Origin: Clostridiales bacterium | GTDB taxonomy: Bacteria > Bacillota > Clostridia > Oscillospirales > Oscillospiraceae | DNA length: 64,000 bases | Reading direction: 5' to 3' | NCBI GenBank assembly: GCA_022775085.1 | Contig: JALFJQ010000050.1 | Location: forward strand, 62,001 to 126,000 | Part shown: piece after piece, positions 53,686-64,000 of the stretch | Numbering within the stretch: position 1 is the first letter of the stretch | Layout: each line of letters starts with the position of its first letter | Notes under the pieces: model-generated | The model's input: the letters and a program-made list of their open reading frames with translations, nothing else | What the model was told of the DNA's origin: nothing | Databases searched by the model: none | Made by a program: the position numbers and the translations under genes

Positions 53686-54732
53686 ATGGAAGAGAAGAAT
53701 GGTTCGCCGGATCTGCTGGACATGATGGTCCAGCCCGGCTTTTACGCGGAAAATCACACCATCGTGCGGCTCAATGCCGCGGCGGAGGGACTGCTCCTGT
53801 CCCCGGGCATGGATGTGCATACTCTGATTGCTTCCGGGCTTGCGGAGTATCAGTCCTTTGACAGCGGATGCCTGTACCTGCGGCTGCGCCTGTCCCAGAG
53901 CACGGTGGGCGCCAGTGTGATCAAAAAAGACGGCATGGATGTTTTTCTGCTGGACACACAGGAAAGCGACAGCGCCCTCCGGGCCCTGAGTCTCGCCGCC
54001 CGGGAGCTGCGGGAGCCGCTGGCTTCCATTATGGTCAGCGCCGGAGGGCTGAATGGAGAGGAAGGCCAGCTCGCCCTGCTGAACCGGAGCCTGCACCAGA
54101 TGCTCCGCCTGATCGGCAATATGTCCGACGCGGGCCGCTCTCCCGCCGCCTCCCGGCAGGAGACCATAGATATTGGCGCGCTGTTTTCCGAGATATTCGA
54201 GAAGGCAGCCGCGCTGGCGGAACACGCCGGAGTCACTATCCGCTACCATGGGCTGGAAAAGCAGGTTCTGTGCATGGCAGACCGTGAGCAGCTGGAGCGG
54301 GCAATTCTGAATCTCATTTCCAACGCTCTGAAATTCGCCCCCGCCGGGGGGATGATCGAAGCGAATCTGACGCCAAGCGGGAAAATGCTCCGGTTCAGCA
54401 TTCTGGACAACGGCCCCGGCTTCGCCCAGAATCTGCTGGGCAGCGTCTTTAACCGCTACCTGCGGCAGCCCTGCATTGAAGAAGGGCGCTACGGACTGGG
54501 GCTGGGCATGGTGCTAGTCCGCAACGCAGCCGCCAGCCACGGCGGCGCTGTGCTGATCGATCAGCCGGCAGGCGGCGGGGCACGGGTCACCATGACCATT
54601 GCCATCCGGCAGAACCCCTCCGGCACTCTGCGCTCCCCCGTCCTTCGGGTGGATTACGCCGGAGAGCAGGATCACACACTGGTGGAGCTGTCCGACTGCC
54701 TGAGCGCTGACCTTTATAAAAAAGATAATTGA
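53686..54732 (+). CDS. histidine-kinase-like ATPase (degenerate H-box)
   Basis: NLISNALKFAP, DNGPGF, GLGLGM; H-box reads RELREPLASI. Confidence 0.85.
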   Translation: MEEKNGSPDLLDMMVQPGFYAENHTIVRLNAAAEGLLLSPGMDVHTLIASGLAEYQSFDSGCLYLRLRLSQSTVGASVIKKDGMDVFLLDTQESDSALRALSLAARELREPLASIMVSAGGLNGEEGQLALLNRSLHQMLRLIGNMSDAGRSPAASRQETIDIGALFSEIFEKAAALAEHAGVTIRYHGLEKQVLCMADREQLERAILNLISNALKFAPAGGMIEANLTPSGKMLRFSILDNGPGFAQNLLGSVFNRYLRQPCIEEGRYGLGLGMVLVRNAAASHGGAVLIDQPAGGGARVTMTIAIRQNPSGTLRSPVLRVDYAGEQDHTLVELSDCLSADLYKKDN

Positions 54733-54843
54733 ACGCTTCCCGGCCCGAAAGGGTCGGGGGCTTTTTTATCATGCAAAATGATGAATGCAGAATGCAAAAT
54801 GAAGGTGTCCGCTGCGCGGACATCAGCATGTCAAAAAAGTGTA

Positions 54844-54977
54844 TGTCATTCCGAGGGAGCAAAGGGACCGTGGGAATCCGTTTCCTTAAAAGTTCTGGTT
54901 ATTGGAGAATTGAGAAAAATTGGAACATATGGGAGAACGGATTGCCACGCCAGCGTGCGCGCTGGCTCGCAATGACA
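54844..54977. repeat. same dispersed repeat family, hybrid copy E
   Basis: left half CATTCCGAGGG...GGGAATCC variant, right half GGATTGCCACGCCAGCGTGCGCGCTGGCTCGCAATGACA. Confidence 0.75.
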
Positions 54978-55035
54978 GGTTTTTCGACAGCAGGAAATAC
55001 CTCCAATTTGCATTTCATTCTGCATTACAAAAATA

Positions 55036-57858
55036 TCACAGATATTTTTGTAAATACTGCCCCGTGTAGCTCTCCGGCACCTTCGCCACTTCCTCCGGTG
55101 TACCGGTTGCCACGAGATAGCCGCCGCCGTCGCCGCCCTCAGGGCCGAGGTCGATGAGATAATCGGCAGTCTTGATGACGTCCAGATTGTGCTCGATGAC
55201 CAGCACGGTGTTCCCCGCGTCCACCAATTTTTGCAGCACCTCGATGAGCTTGTGGACATCCGCCGAGTGCAGGCCTGTAGTCGGCTCGTCCAGAATATAG
55301 ATGGTCTTTCCGGTGGCAACCCGGGCAAGTTCCGTTGCCAGCTTCACCCGCTGGGCTTCGCCGCCGGACAGGGTGGTGCTGGACTGGCCCAGCTTCACAT
55401 AGCCAAGGCCAACCTCCACCAGCGTCTGGGCTTTTCTGCGGATTTTCGGCAGATTTTCGAAGAAATCCACCGCTTCCTCGGCGGTCATGTCCAGAACCTG
55501 GGCGATATTTTTGCCCTTGTAGAGGACTTCCAGGGTTTCCCGGTTATACCGGGCGCCGTGGCAGACCTCGCAGGGAACGTACACATCCGCAAGGAAGTGC
55601 ATTTCGATCTTCACAAGACCGTCGCCGGAACAAGCTTCACAGCGGCCGCCCTTGACGTTGAAGCTGAACCGTCCGGGACCGTAGCCGCGGATTTTGGCAT
55701 CGTTTGTGGATGCAAACAGATCCCGGATGTCGTTGAACAGGCCGGTGTAGGTGGCCGGGTTGGAGCGGGGCGTTCTGCCGATGGGGCTTTGGTCAATGTC
55801 GATGACCTTGTCCAAGGCTTCAATGCCTTCCACGCACCGGCAGGCGCCGGGACGGGTGCGGGCGTGGTTGAGCTTACTTAGCAAGGTCTTGTTCAGAACC
55901 TCGTTGACAAGGCTGGACTTGCCGGAACCGGACACGCCGGTGACACAGGTCAGCGTCCCCAGCGGAATTTCCACGTCCACATTTTTCAGGTTGTTCTCCG
56001 TGGCCCCGCAGATTTTGAGGGATTTTCCGTTCCCTTCCCGGCGGGTGGTGGGCACAGGAATTTTCTTCGCCCCGGACAGATACTGGCCCGTGATGGAGCG
56101 GGGGCAGGCGATAATTTCATCCACCGTTCCCGCGGCGACGATCTCGCCGCCGTGACTGCCCGCACCGGGGCCGACATCCACGATGAAGTCCGCCGCCCGC
56201 ATGGTGTCCTCGTCGTGCTCCACTACGATCAGGGTGTTTCCGATGTCCCGCAGGTGCTTGAGGGTAGCGAGGAGCTTGTCGTTGTCCCTCTGGTGCAGGC
56301 CGATGGAGGGTTCGTCCAGAATGTACAGCACCCCCATCAGGGAGGAACCGATCTGGGTGGCCAGCCGGATGCGCTGGCTCTCGCCGCCGGACAGGGTGCC
56401 GGAGGCCCGGGACAGGGTCAGATAGCTCAGGCCCACGTCCGACAGAAATTGCAGCCGGGAGCGGATTTCCTTCACAATCTGCTCCGCAATCACCGCCATA
56501 TTGCCGTCCAAACGGAGGTTTTTCATAAATTCCAGCTCGTCCCGGATGCTCATGCGGCAGAAGTCCATGATGCCGATGCCGCCCACGGTGACGGCTCGGG
56601 CAATCTCAGAAAGCCGATCACCGCCGCACTGGGGACAGGGGGCGCTGGACATACATTCTTCCAGCTCCTTCCGGGCCGTGTCAGACTGGGTCTCCCGGTA
56701 GCGGCGGGAGATGTTGTTAAGGATGCCCTCGAAGGGCTGCTCCAGCACGCCCATGCCGTTTCCCCGGTTGTAGGACATCCGCAGCTTTTCGCCTTTGGTG
56801 CCGTAGAGAATAATGTCCATCACGTCTCTGGGCAGCTCCTTCACGGGCACGGTCAGGGAGAAATGGTATTTTTGCGCCAGGGCCTCAAAGTACATACGGA
56901 AAATGGAGTCCGTCCGGGCGCTCTGCCAGCCGCTGGCCTGAATGGCCCCGTCCAGAATGGACTTGTCCTTGTCGGGGATGACCAAATCTTCATCCGCAAT
57001 CAGCTGGAAGCCCAGGCCCATACAGCTGGGGCAGGCGCCGCTGGGGTTATTGAAGGAGAACATTCTCGGTTCCAGCTCGGAAAGGCTCACGCCGCAGTCC
57101 TCACAGGCGTAGTTCTGGGAAAAGCTCAGTTCCTCCCCGGTTTTGGGCAGTTCGATGGTGACAAGGCCGCCGGAGTGGGAGCAGGCCGTCTCGATGGAGT
57201 CCGTCAGACGGCGGCGCAGGCCCTCTTTGAGAACCAATCGGTCAACCACCAGCTCGATGGTGTGTTTTTTGTTCTTCTCGCAGGCAATTTCCTCGGTCAG
57301 GTCGTACTGGATGCCATCCACCCGAACCCGGGCGAAGCCGGACTTTTTCGCGTCCTCAAAGACCTTCTTGTGTTCGCCCTTTTTCCCGCGAATAATGGGC
57401 GACAGCACCAGAAACCGGGTGCCCTCCCCCAGTGCTTCCACCCGGTCAACGATCTGGTCGATGGTCTGGCGGCGGATCTCCTTGCCGCATTTGGGGCAGT
57501 GGGGCACGCCCACTCTGGCCCACAGCAGCCGCAGATAATCGTAGATCTCCGTCACCGTGCCCACGGTGGAGCGGGGGTTCTTGGAGGTGGTCTTCTGGTC
57601 GATGGAAATGGCCGGGGACAGGCCCTCGATGGCGTCCACGTCGGGCTTGTCCATCTGGCCCAGGAACTGGCGGGCGTAGGAAGAAAGGCTCTCCACATAC
57701 CGCCGCTGGCCCTCGGCATAGATCGTGTCAAAGGCAAGGCTGGACTTGCCGGAACCGGACAGGCCGGTGAACACCACCAGCTTGTCTCTGGGGATAGTGA
57801 GATTCACATTTTTCAGGTTGTTCTCTCTGGCGCCCTGAATCCGAATGGTATCGTTCAT
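55036..57858 (-). CDS. uvrA: excinuclease ABC subunit A
   Basis: 940 aa; [30 protein letters not shown], Zn-binding CxxC motifs, [12 protein letters not shown]. Confidence 0.98.
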   Translation of the reverse strand: MNDTIRIQGARENNLKNVNLTIPRDKLVVFTGLSGSGKSSLAFDTIYAEGQRRYVESLSSYARQFLGQMDKPDVDAIEGLSPAISIDQKTTSKNPRSTVGTVTEIYDYLRLLWARVGVPHCPKCGKEIRRQTIDQIVDRVEALGEGTRFLVLSPIIRGKKGEHKKVFEDAKKSGFARVRVDGIQYDLTEEIACEKNKKHTIELVVDRLVLKEGLRRRLTDSIETACSHSGGLVTIELPKTGEELSFSQNYACEDCGVSLSELEPRMFSFNNPSGACPSCMGLGFQLIADEDLVIPDKDKSILDGAIQASGWQSARTDSIFRMYFEALAQKYHFSLTVPVKELPRDVMDIILYGTKGEKLRMSYNRGNGMGVLEQPFEGILNNISRRYRETQSDTARKELEECMSSAPCPQCGGDRLSEIARAVTVGGIGIMDFCRMSIRDELEFMKNLRLDGNMAVIAEQIVKEIRSRLQFLSDVGLSYLTLSRASGTLSGGESQRIRLATQIGSSLMGVLYILDEPSIGLHQRDNDKLLATLKHLRDIGNTLIVVEHDEDTMRAADFIVDVGPGAGSHGGEIVAAGTVDEIIACPRSITGQYLSGAKKIPVPTTRREGNGKSLKICGATENNLKNVDVEIPLGTLTCVTGVSGSGKSSLVNEVLNKTLLSKLNHARTRPGACRCVEGIEALDKVIDIDQSPIGRTPRSNPATYTGLFNDIRDLFASTNDAKIRGYGPGRFSFNVKGGRCEACSGDGLVKIEMHFLADVYVPCEVCHGARYNRETLEVLYKGKNIAQVLDMTAEEAVDFFENLPKIRRKAQTLVEVGLGYVKLGQSSTTLSGGEAQRVKLATELARVATGKTIYILDEPTTGLHSADVHKLIEVLQKLVDAGNTVLVIEHNLDVIKTADYLIDLGPEGGDGGGYLVATGTPEEVAKVPESYTGQYLQKYL

Positions 57859-58068
57859 AGCTTTCTCCTTGTGAAGAATTCTTTCCTGCTAGTATACCAC
57901 ATTTTTTTCTAACACTCAAGATGTTTTTCAAACAAAATTTCGTTTTAGTAACAGAAAGCGGTGGCATCCACTGCGGTTTTTTGTTTCAAATGAATATTGC
58001 GTTTGCCGGCTGCATCGTGATATAATAGTTTGTAGACTTACCAAACGCACCGGAGGAGTCCTGTATTT

Positions 58069-59787
58069 ATGCGCAGAAAGATATGTTATGGAATCCTGTT
58101 TGCCTACATTTTCGTCATGCTTCTGATCTGCGCCAGATTCACCACGGTGCTCTATGGCCATGATTTCTCTTTTCACGCTCAGCGGATCGATGCTATTGCT
58201 CAGGAGCTTCAGAATGGCGGAGAGCTTCCCGTCCGTATTTATCATTCCACATTGGGCGGTTTGGGCTATCCCTCACCCCTGTTCTATGGTGATATTTTTC
58301 TGTACCCCGCCGCGCTGCTGGTATCCTGCAATCTGGTCAGCGTCATTCAGGCGACGAAAATCACCATTTGGGCGGTCATGCTGGGGGCCGGCATTTCCTT
58401 TTACGCTTCCCTCAGAATTCTGCGGGCCGGCAGAGAGGCGGCCTTTGTTTCCGCGGTTTTCTATATGTTTTCTCCATACTGTCTGACGGACTTCTTTGTC
58501 CGGGCGGCTGTGGGAGAGGCTCTGGGACTGATATTTGCCCCTCTGGCCGTTGCCGCCTTCTATCGAATTCTTCACGGCGATACCCGCCGAAGATACGTAC
58601 TGCTCCTGTCCCTTTCCATGGCAGCGCTGCTGCTTTCTCACCTCCTAACAACCGTCATCGTGGCGGTACTGCTGCTGTTCTGGGTCATTGTCCACTACTG
58701 CCGGGCATTTCTGAGGGAACACCGCGCCGACTTCAGCCCCCTGCTCCGGCTTCTTTGGGCCGCCTGCATCTGTGTCGGCGTCACCGCGTGGTTTATTTTT
58801 CCGATGCTGGAGCAGATTTACCGGACCCCTGACCTGGCAGCTTTCTCCGGCAGCGGATATTCCCCGGAGGAATGGGTCGTTTCCGCCGCCAACCATTTTA
58901 TAACCTACGACGGACTGTGTGTACTGCTGCGCTATCCGTCCCTGCCCGTGCACTCCCTCCTTAAGACCGTTTCTATGGAGGTAACGGTGGGTGCTTATCT
59001 CTATCCGCTGCTCGCCGCCGCACTGGCTTTTGCTTTGGAACGGAAACACCTGAACCGCAGAAAAGCGGCGGCAGGCCTGCTTCTGTTCTGCGCTGTCATC
59101 ATTGCCGCCATGTCCACAAAGTTCATCTGGCATCTGAAGATCCTGCATCCTATTCAGTTTCCCTGGAGACTGCTGGTATTGTACACTGCTGCCATGGGCA
59201 TACTGTGCGCGCTGTATCTGGGCCAGAAGCACCTGAGTGCGATCACCAAGTCAATTGTATGCCTTGGTTTTGCGGCTGCCTCCCTCATCTTTTGTGTACC
59301 TACCCTGATGGTGACCAGGGATGTGACGAAACCCCAGCAATCCTACGGCAGTTTTTCTGTCGGCTTATGCGACTATCTGAGGTTAGGCTGCCACTACGGG
59401 GATCTTGAGGAAAAATGCGTGATCGTCAACGATCCCGACAGCAATTATACACTGGAAAAATCCCCCAATTCCCTCGCGGTCAGCTTCATCCAGAGCCAGG
59501 GGGAAACGGTGGAGCTGCCGCTGATCTACGTTTACGGATACACCGCCCATGACAAAAGCAGCACCCAGGAATACGAGGTCAGCTGCAGTCCGGGTGGTTA
59601 TGTGCAGGTCCGGCTGCCGGAAAACGGTACGGGCACGATGATCGTCGCGTACACCGGCACCACGGTGCAGAGGATCTCCGGGTGGATCTCGGCAATCAGC
59701 CTGCTGCTTATTCTGCTGGACGGCGTTGTTATTCTGGCCAGAAAACGCCAGCCAACCGCCATCGCGCGCAAAAGCAATGCCAAATAA
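58069..59787 (+). CDS. polytopic membrane protein (GT-C-like / 6-pyruvoyl-tetrahydropterin-synthase-related annotation class)
   Basis: 572 aa, many TM helices; N-terminal DFSFHAQRIDAIAQEL loop. Confidence 0.7.
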   Translation: MRRKICYGILFAYIFVMLLICARFTTVLYGHDFSFHAQRIDAIAQELQNGGELPVRIYHSTLGGLGYPSPLFYGDIFLYPAALLVSCNLVSVIQATKITIWAVMLGAGISFYASLRILRAGREAAFVSAVFYMFSPYCLTDFFVRAAVGEALGLIFAPLAVAAFYRILHGDTRRRYVLLLSLSMAALLLSHLLTTVIVAVLLLFWVIVHYCRAFLREHRADFSPLLRLLWAACICVGVTAWFIFPMLEQIYRTPDLAAFSGSGYSPEEWVVSAANHFITYDGLCVLLRYPSLPVHSLLKTVSMEVTVGAYLYPLLAAALAFALERKHLNRRKAAAGLLLFCAVIIAAMSTKFIWHLKILHPIQFPWRLLVLYTAAMGILCALYLGQKHLSAITKSIVCLGFAAASLIFCVPTLMVTRDVTKPQQSYGSFSVGLCDYLRLGCHYGDLEEKCVIVNDPDSNYTLEKSPNSLAVSFIQSQGETVELPLIYVYGYTAHDKSSTQEYEVSCSPGGYVQVRLPENGTGTMIVAYTGTTVQRISGWISAISLLLILLDGVVILARKRQPTAIARKSNAK

Positions 59788-59808
59788 GAATTAAGGAAGG
59801 AAACAATT

Positions 59809-60405
59809 ATGTTTCAAAAGAGCAATGCCGAAAGCTGGCTCATTGTGGGCCTTGGCAATCCCGGAAAAGAATACGAGCGCTCCCGCCACAACTGCGGCTT
59901 CCGAGCTATGGACATTCTTGCCCAGAAGCTGGGCGTGAAGGTCGATAAGCTGAAATTTCAGGGGCTGTATACCCAGACAAATTATAACGGTGTGAAACTG
60001 TTTTTATTGAAGCCCCAGACCTATATGAACCTGTCCGGGCGGTCTGTTCTGCAATTGTCCGCTTTTTTCAAGATTCCGCCCCAGAATATTATTGTGATGT
60101 TTGACGATATTTCCCTGGAGCCGGGGCGGCTGCGGATTCGTGCCAACGGCTCTGCGGGCGGGCACAACGGCATCAAATCGATCATTCAGGAGCTGGGCAG
60201 TCAGGACTTTCCCCGGGTGAAGATCGGCGTGGGGGCCAAGCCCACGCCGGAATACGACCTTGCCGACTGGGTGCTGTCCTCCTTCTCGGCCCAGGACGAG
60301 AAGGCGCTGGCTGTATCCCTGAAAAACGCCGCTGACGCGGCCCTGTCCATCATCGACCACGGCGTGCCCGAGGCCGCCAACCGGTTCAATGGATCGCATC
60401 CGTAA
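59809..60405 (+). CDS. pth: peptidyl-tRNA hydrolase
   Basis: LIVGLGNPGKEYERSRHNCGFRAMD, GSAGGHNGIKSII. Confidence 0.96.
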   Translation: MFQKSNAESWLIVGLGNPGKEYERSRHNCGFRAMDILAQKLGVKVDKLKFQGLYTQTNYNGVKLFLLKPQTYMNLSGRSVLQLSAFFKIPPQNIIVMFDDISLEPGRLRIRANGSAGGHNGIKSIIQELGSQDFPRVKIGVGAKPTPEYDLADWVLSSFSAQDEKALAVSLKNAADAALSIIDHGVPEAANRFNGSHP

Positions 60406-60603
60406 TGCGGGAGTATTGTGCTTTAGCAATGCAATGCCTTCCCCTATATTTAACAAAGCGTTCCCGGTCGAGGGGCCCAAAGGATGTTGGTTGACTGCCC
60501 AACGTCCGTGACGCATTGTCCGCGGCGACTCGCCGCTTTACCACGGAAAGAGAGATTTTCCTCTCTTTCCGCGTTGCCACGTTGTTAGAATTGAGGTGTT
60601 TTG

Positions 60604-63600
60604 ATGGAAAAGCTTCTTTCCATGCTGAAATCCATGCCGGAATACTCCTCGCTCCTGTCCGCACTGGCAGAGGGTCAGAGCGCGGCGGTCACCGGCATCG
60701 GGCAAATCAACCGCAGCCACATTCTGGCGGGATTGTATCAGGATACAAACCGGCCCATGGTGCTGCTGTGTCAGGACGACATGGCGGCCAGGCGGCTTCA
60801 GGAGGAGCTGAAGTGCTTCCTTGGGGAGACTGCCCCCATTCTGCCCGGGCGGGATTTGACCCTTTATGACGCCGCCGTGGTGTCCCGGGCCTGGGAGCAG
60901 AAGCGGCTGCGGCAGCTGTACGACCTTGCCATGGGGAATACCCGGCTGCAAATTCTGAGCTGGGAGTCCATGAGCCTGCGCACCATGCCGCCGGCGGTGC
61001 TGAAAAACGCGGCCTTCACGCTGGAAGTGGGGAAGGAATACCCGCTGGACGATTTGACCGCCCGGCTGATTTCCGCCGGGTACAGCCGCTGCGGCATGGT
61101 GGAAGGGCCGGGACAGTTCGCTCTGCGGGGCGGCATTCTCGACCTGTACTCCCCCGCCGCCGACCAGCCCATCCGGGCGGAATTCTTCGGCGATGAGCTG
61201 GACACCATGGGCTATTTTGACCCCCAGACCCAGCGGCGCAATGAAAATATTGAATCCGTCACCATTCTGCCCGTGGGCGAGACCCAGCCCGGGCTGCACC
61301 CCAAGGGCATTGCCGGGTTGTGCCGGGATATTTCCAGTCTGATCTCCCGGCAGAAACGGCGAAAAAACCCCAACGAAGCTCTGATCGCCACTCTGAGCCG
61401 GGATTTGGAAAAATACGAAAATGACCTCCACAACCCCGCCTCTGACCGCTATATGGCCCTCATCTACCCCGAACTGACCACAGCGGCGGACTATATCCCG
61501 GAAGATGCCATCATGGTGCTCTGCGACCAGAGCAATCTCCACCGGGCCGCCCGCACCCGCTGCGACGAAATGGGAATGCAGCTGGACAGTATGCTGCAAG
61601 GGGGGCTGGTAGCCGGGGAGCTGTGCGACTATGTGTGCCAGTGGGAGGACTTCTGCGCAGGGCTAAAGCAGCAGACGGTGCTGTACTTTGACACCTTCGG
61701 CGGCTCCGCCTACCCGGAGGAGTGCCCACCCAAGGTGCTGCTGCCCATGACCGCCAAGCAGCTGCCCGGCTACGGCGGCAATCTGGACACCGCCGCGTCT
61801 GATCTTGCCCACTATCAGAAGCAGGAGTTTGGCTCGCTGGTGCTCTGCGGCACCCGGCGGCGGGCGGAAATTTTGCAGGAAATGCTCAGCGCAAAAAATC
61901 TGTCCTCCTTTATCTGCATTCCTCTCACCACCCTGCCCAAGCCGGGGCAGATTCTGCTGACCGAGGGCAGCCTGCCCTATGGCATGGAGTATCCCATGAG
62001 CCGTCTGGCGGTTCTGACGGAGGGTCAGCTCATTGCCCGCAGTGAACCCAAGCGGAAGGCCGCCAAGAAAACCGGCTCCACCAACCGGCAGAAGCTCAAC
62101 GCCTTCACCGACCTGACCCCCGGCGATCTGGTGGTGCACGAAAACTACGGCATCGGCCGGTTCGTCTGCATGGAGCAGATCAAGGTAGACGGGGCCGTGA
62201 AGGACTACATTAAAATCGCCTATCAGGGCAGCGACACCCTGTTTGTCCCCGCCACCCAGCTGGATCTCGTCAGCAAGTACATTGGCGGCGGCGGTGAGGA
62301 TGCCAACGTCCGGCTGAACAAAATTGGCTCCGACGCCTGGCAGAAAACCAAGGCCAAGGCCCGGAAGGCCGCCAAGGATATGGCTGGGGAGCTGATTGCG
62401 CTCTACGCCGCCCGGAAGCGGCAGCCCGGCTTTGCCTTCGCGGCGGATTCCCCTTGGCAGAAGGAATTTGAAGACAACTTCCCCTACCCCGAGACCGACG
62501 ACCAGCTGCGCTGCATCGCCGACATCAAGCGGGACATGGAGACCCCCACCCCCATGGATCGGCTGCTCTGCGGCGACGTGGGCTTCGGCAAAACCGAGGT
62601 CGCCCTGCGGGCGGTGATGAAGGCCGTTATGGACGGCAAGCAGGTGGCTATCTTAGTGCCCACCACGGTGCTGGCCCAACAGCACTACACCACCGCCATC
62701 GCCCGGTTCCGGGGCTTCCCGGTGAACATCGACGTGCTCAGCCGGTTCCGCACCCCGAAACAGCAGCAGCAGACCCTGCGCAATCTGGCGGCGGGCAGCG
62801 TGGATGTCATCATCGGCACCCACAAGCTGCTGCAAAAGAGCGTGCAGTTTAAGGATTTAGGCCTTCTGATTATTGACGAGGAGCAGCGGTTTGGTGTTTC
62901 CCACAAGGAGCGGCTGAAGGAAATGTCCAAGGGTGTGGATGTGCTGACATTGTCCGCCACCCCCATCCCCCGGACGCTGAACATGGCCCTGTCCGGCATC
63001 AGGGATATGTCCACCATTGAAGAGCCGCCCGCTGACCGCTACCCGGTGCAGACCTTTGTCATGGAGCACAACACCGCCGTCATCGACGACGCCATCCGCC
63101 GGGAGGTGGAGCGGGGCGGTCAGGTGTACTACCTCCACAACCGCACGGAGACCATCGATCAGGTAGCCAGTGCCCTCCAGCGGCGAATCCCCGGCCTGCG
63201 GGTGGGTGTGGCCCACGGACAGATGGGCGAGGACGCCCTGGGCGACGTGATGCAGGCTATGACCGAGGGAGACATCCAGGTGCTGGTGTGCACCACCATC
63301 ATCGAAACCGGGCTGGACATTCCCAATGCTAACACTCTAATCATTGAAAATGCCGACCGTTTCGGCCTGAGTCAGCTCCATCAGCTCCGTGGCCGGGTGG
63401 GCCGCTCCACCCGCCACGCCTACGCCTACTTCACCTACCGGCCCGACAAAAACCTCACGGAAATTGCCGAAAAACGGCTGTCCGCCATCCGGGATTTTGC
63501 CGAATTCGGCTCCGGCTTCAAGATCGCCATGCGGGATCTGGAAATTCGCGGCGCGGGCAATCTGCTGGGCGCGGAGCAGTCCGGCCACATGATGAGCGTG

Positions 63601-64000
63601 GGCTACGATATGTACCTCAAATTGCTGGACGAGGCCGTCCTCGAGGAACAGGGCGCGGCTCCCAAGGCCCCCGACTGCACCGCCGACCTCAACGTCACCG
63701 CCAACGTGGACAAGGACTACGTGTCCCGGGGCGAGGAGCGGATGGATCTGTACCGCCGGATGGCCGCCATCCGCACCCAGGAGGATGCCGACGACCTGCT
63801 GGACGAAATCGTTGACCGCTACGGCGAACCGCCCAGAGGGGTCCTGAACCTCATCGACATTGCCCTGCTCCGGGCCAAGGCCAAGGAGGTCAGCATCAAG
63901 GACATCAAGCAAAAGGCGGGCGACGTGCTGTTCACCCTGGCAAATCTCAACTTCGAGGCCGTCAGCGCCCTGTGCGCCGACCCGGATTATAAAAATAGGG
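60604..64000 (+). CDS. mfd: transcription-repair coupling factor (partial, runs off window)
   Basis: open frame 1 from ATG 60604; GDVGFGKTEVALRA, DEEQRFGVSHKERLK, TLSATPIPRTL; not in ORF track because no stop lies within the window. Confidence 0.95.
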   Translation, partial: MEKLLSMLKSMPEYSSLLSALAEGQSAAVTGIGQINRSHILAGLYQDTNRPMVLLCQDDMAARRLQEELKCFLGETAPILPGRDLTLYDAAVVSRAWEQKRLRQLYDLAMGNTRLQILSWESMSLRTMPPAVLKNAAFTLEVGKEYPLDDLTARLISAGYSRCGMVEGPGQFALRGGILDLYSPAADQPIRAEFFGDELDTMGYFDPQTQRRNENIESVTILPVGETQPGLHPKGIAGLCRDISSLISRQKRRKNPNEALIATLSRDLEKYENDLHNPASDRYMALIYPELTTAADYIPEDAIMVLCDQSNLHRAARTRCDEMGMQLDSMLQGGLVAGELCDYVCQWEDFCAGLKQQTVLYFDTFGGSAYPEECPPKVLLPMTAKQLPGYGGNLDTAASDLAHYQKQEFGSLVLCGTRRRAEILQEMLSAKNLSSFICIPLTTLPKPGQILLTEGSLPYGMEYPMSRLAVLTEGQLIARSEPKRKAAKKTGSTNRQKLNAFTDLTPGDLVVHENYGIGRFVCMEQIKVDGAVKDYIKIAYQGSDTLFVPATQLDLVSKYIGGGGEDANVRLNKIGSDAWQKTKAKARKAAKDMAGELIALYAARKRQPGFAFAADSPWQKEFEDNFPYPETDDQLRCIADIKRDMETPTPMDRLLCGDVGFGKTEVALRAVMKAVMDGKQVAILVPTTVLAQQHYTTAIARFRGFPVNIDVLSRFRTPKQQQQTLRNLAAGSVDVIIGTHKLLQKSVQFKDLGLLIIDEEQRFGVSHKERLKEMSKGVDVLTLSATPIPRTLNMALSGIRDMSTIEEPPADRYPVQTFVMEHNTAVIDDAIRREVERGGQVYYLHNRTETIDQVASALQRRIPGLRVGVAHGQMGEDALGDVMQAMTEGDIQVLVCTTIIETGLDIPNANTLIIENADRFGLSQLHQLRGRVGRSTRHAYAYFTYRPDKNLTEIAEKRLSAIRDFAEFGSGFKIAMRDLEIRGAGNLLGAEQSGHMMSVGYDMYLKLLDEAVLEEQGAAPKAPDCTADLNVTANVDKDYVSRGEERMDLYRRMAAIRTQEDADDLLDEIVDRYGEPPRGVLNLIDIALLRAKAKEVSIKDIKQKAGDVLFTLANLNFEAVSALCADPDYKNR

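Noticed and set aside
56152-57912. 586-aa plus-strand ORF opposite uvrA (similarly 2186-3580, 29273-30463, 45658-46695, 60538-61599)
   Set aside because: Antisense frames of strongly supported genes.
1-64000. CRISPR array or cas genes
   Set aside because: No regularly spaced direct repeats or Cas motifs seen; the repeats found are palindromic dispersed elements or degenerate low-complexity arrays.
1-64000. rRNA genes
   Set aside because: No 16S/23S/5S signature sequence recognised.

Overview
The window is a 64 kb Firmicutes (Clostridia, probably Oscillospiraceae-like; inference) chromosomal segment. Most of it is recognisable core genome: dut/nrdG, metG with a T-box leader, a compact ethanolamine-utilisation (eut) microcompartment operon, glgP, a MsmK/UgpC-type ABC ATPase, a cysteine desulfidase/symporter pair, spo0A, epsC, mtnN/luxS, and a DNA repair cluster (uvrB, radC, uvrA, mfd).

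The strongest candidate for something undescribed is an ~8.3 kb accessory island (about 34.6-42.8 kb). It sits between an intact spo0A and a second, indel-free 249-bp copy of the spo0A 3' end. Within the duplicated 249 bp, one 50-bp block differs at a single position while the rest is only ~79% identical. This is what an integrase core inside the spo0A 3' end could look like. The island encodes a tyrosine integrase with a predicted RBS-sequestering hairpin, a WYL regulator, a zinc-ribbon membrane protein, a serine resolvase, and a small HTH repressor with four GTACC-N6-GGTAC-type operators. It also carries a wHTH-like protein bracketed by two 19-19-19 inverted repeats, and a tandem pair of paralogous unknown proteins. 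I see no relaxase or phage structural genes.

Other notable points: a histidine kinase-like protein whose H-box histidine is Arg, an eut operon with eutB displaced from eutC, several palindromic dispersed repeat families, and a partial tRNA-Pro duplicate. All identifications come from reading sequence only; no database search was run.
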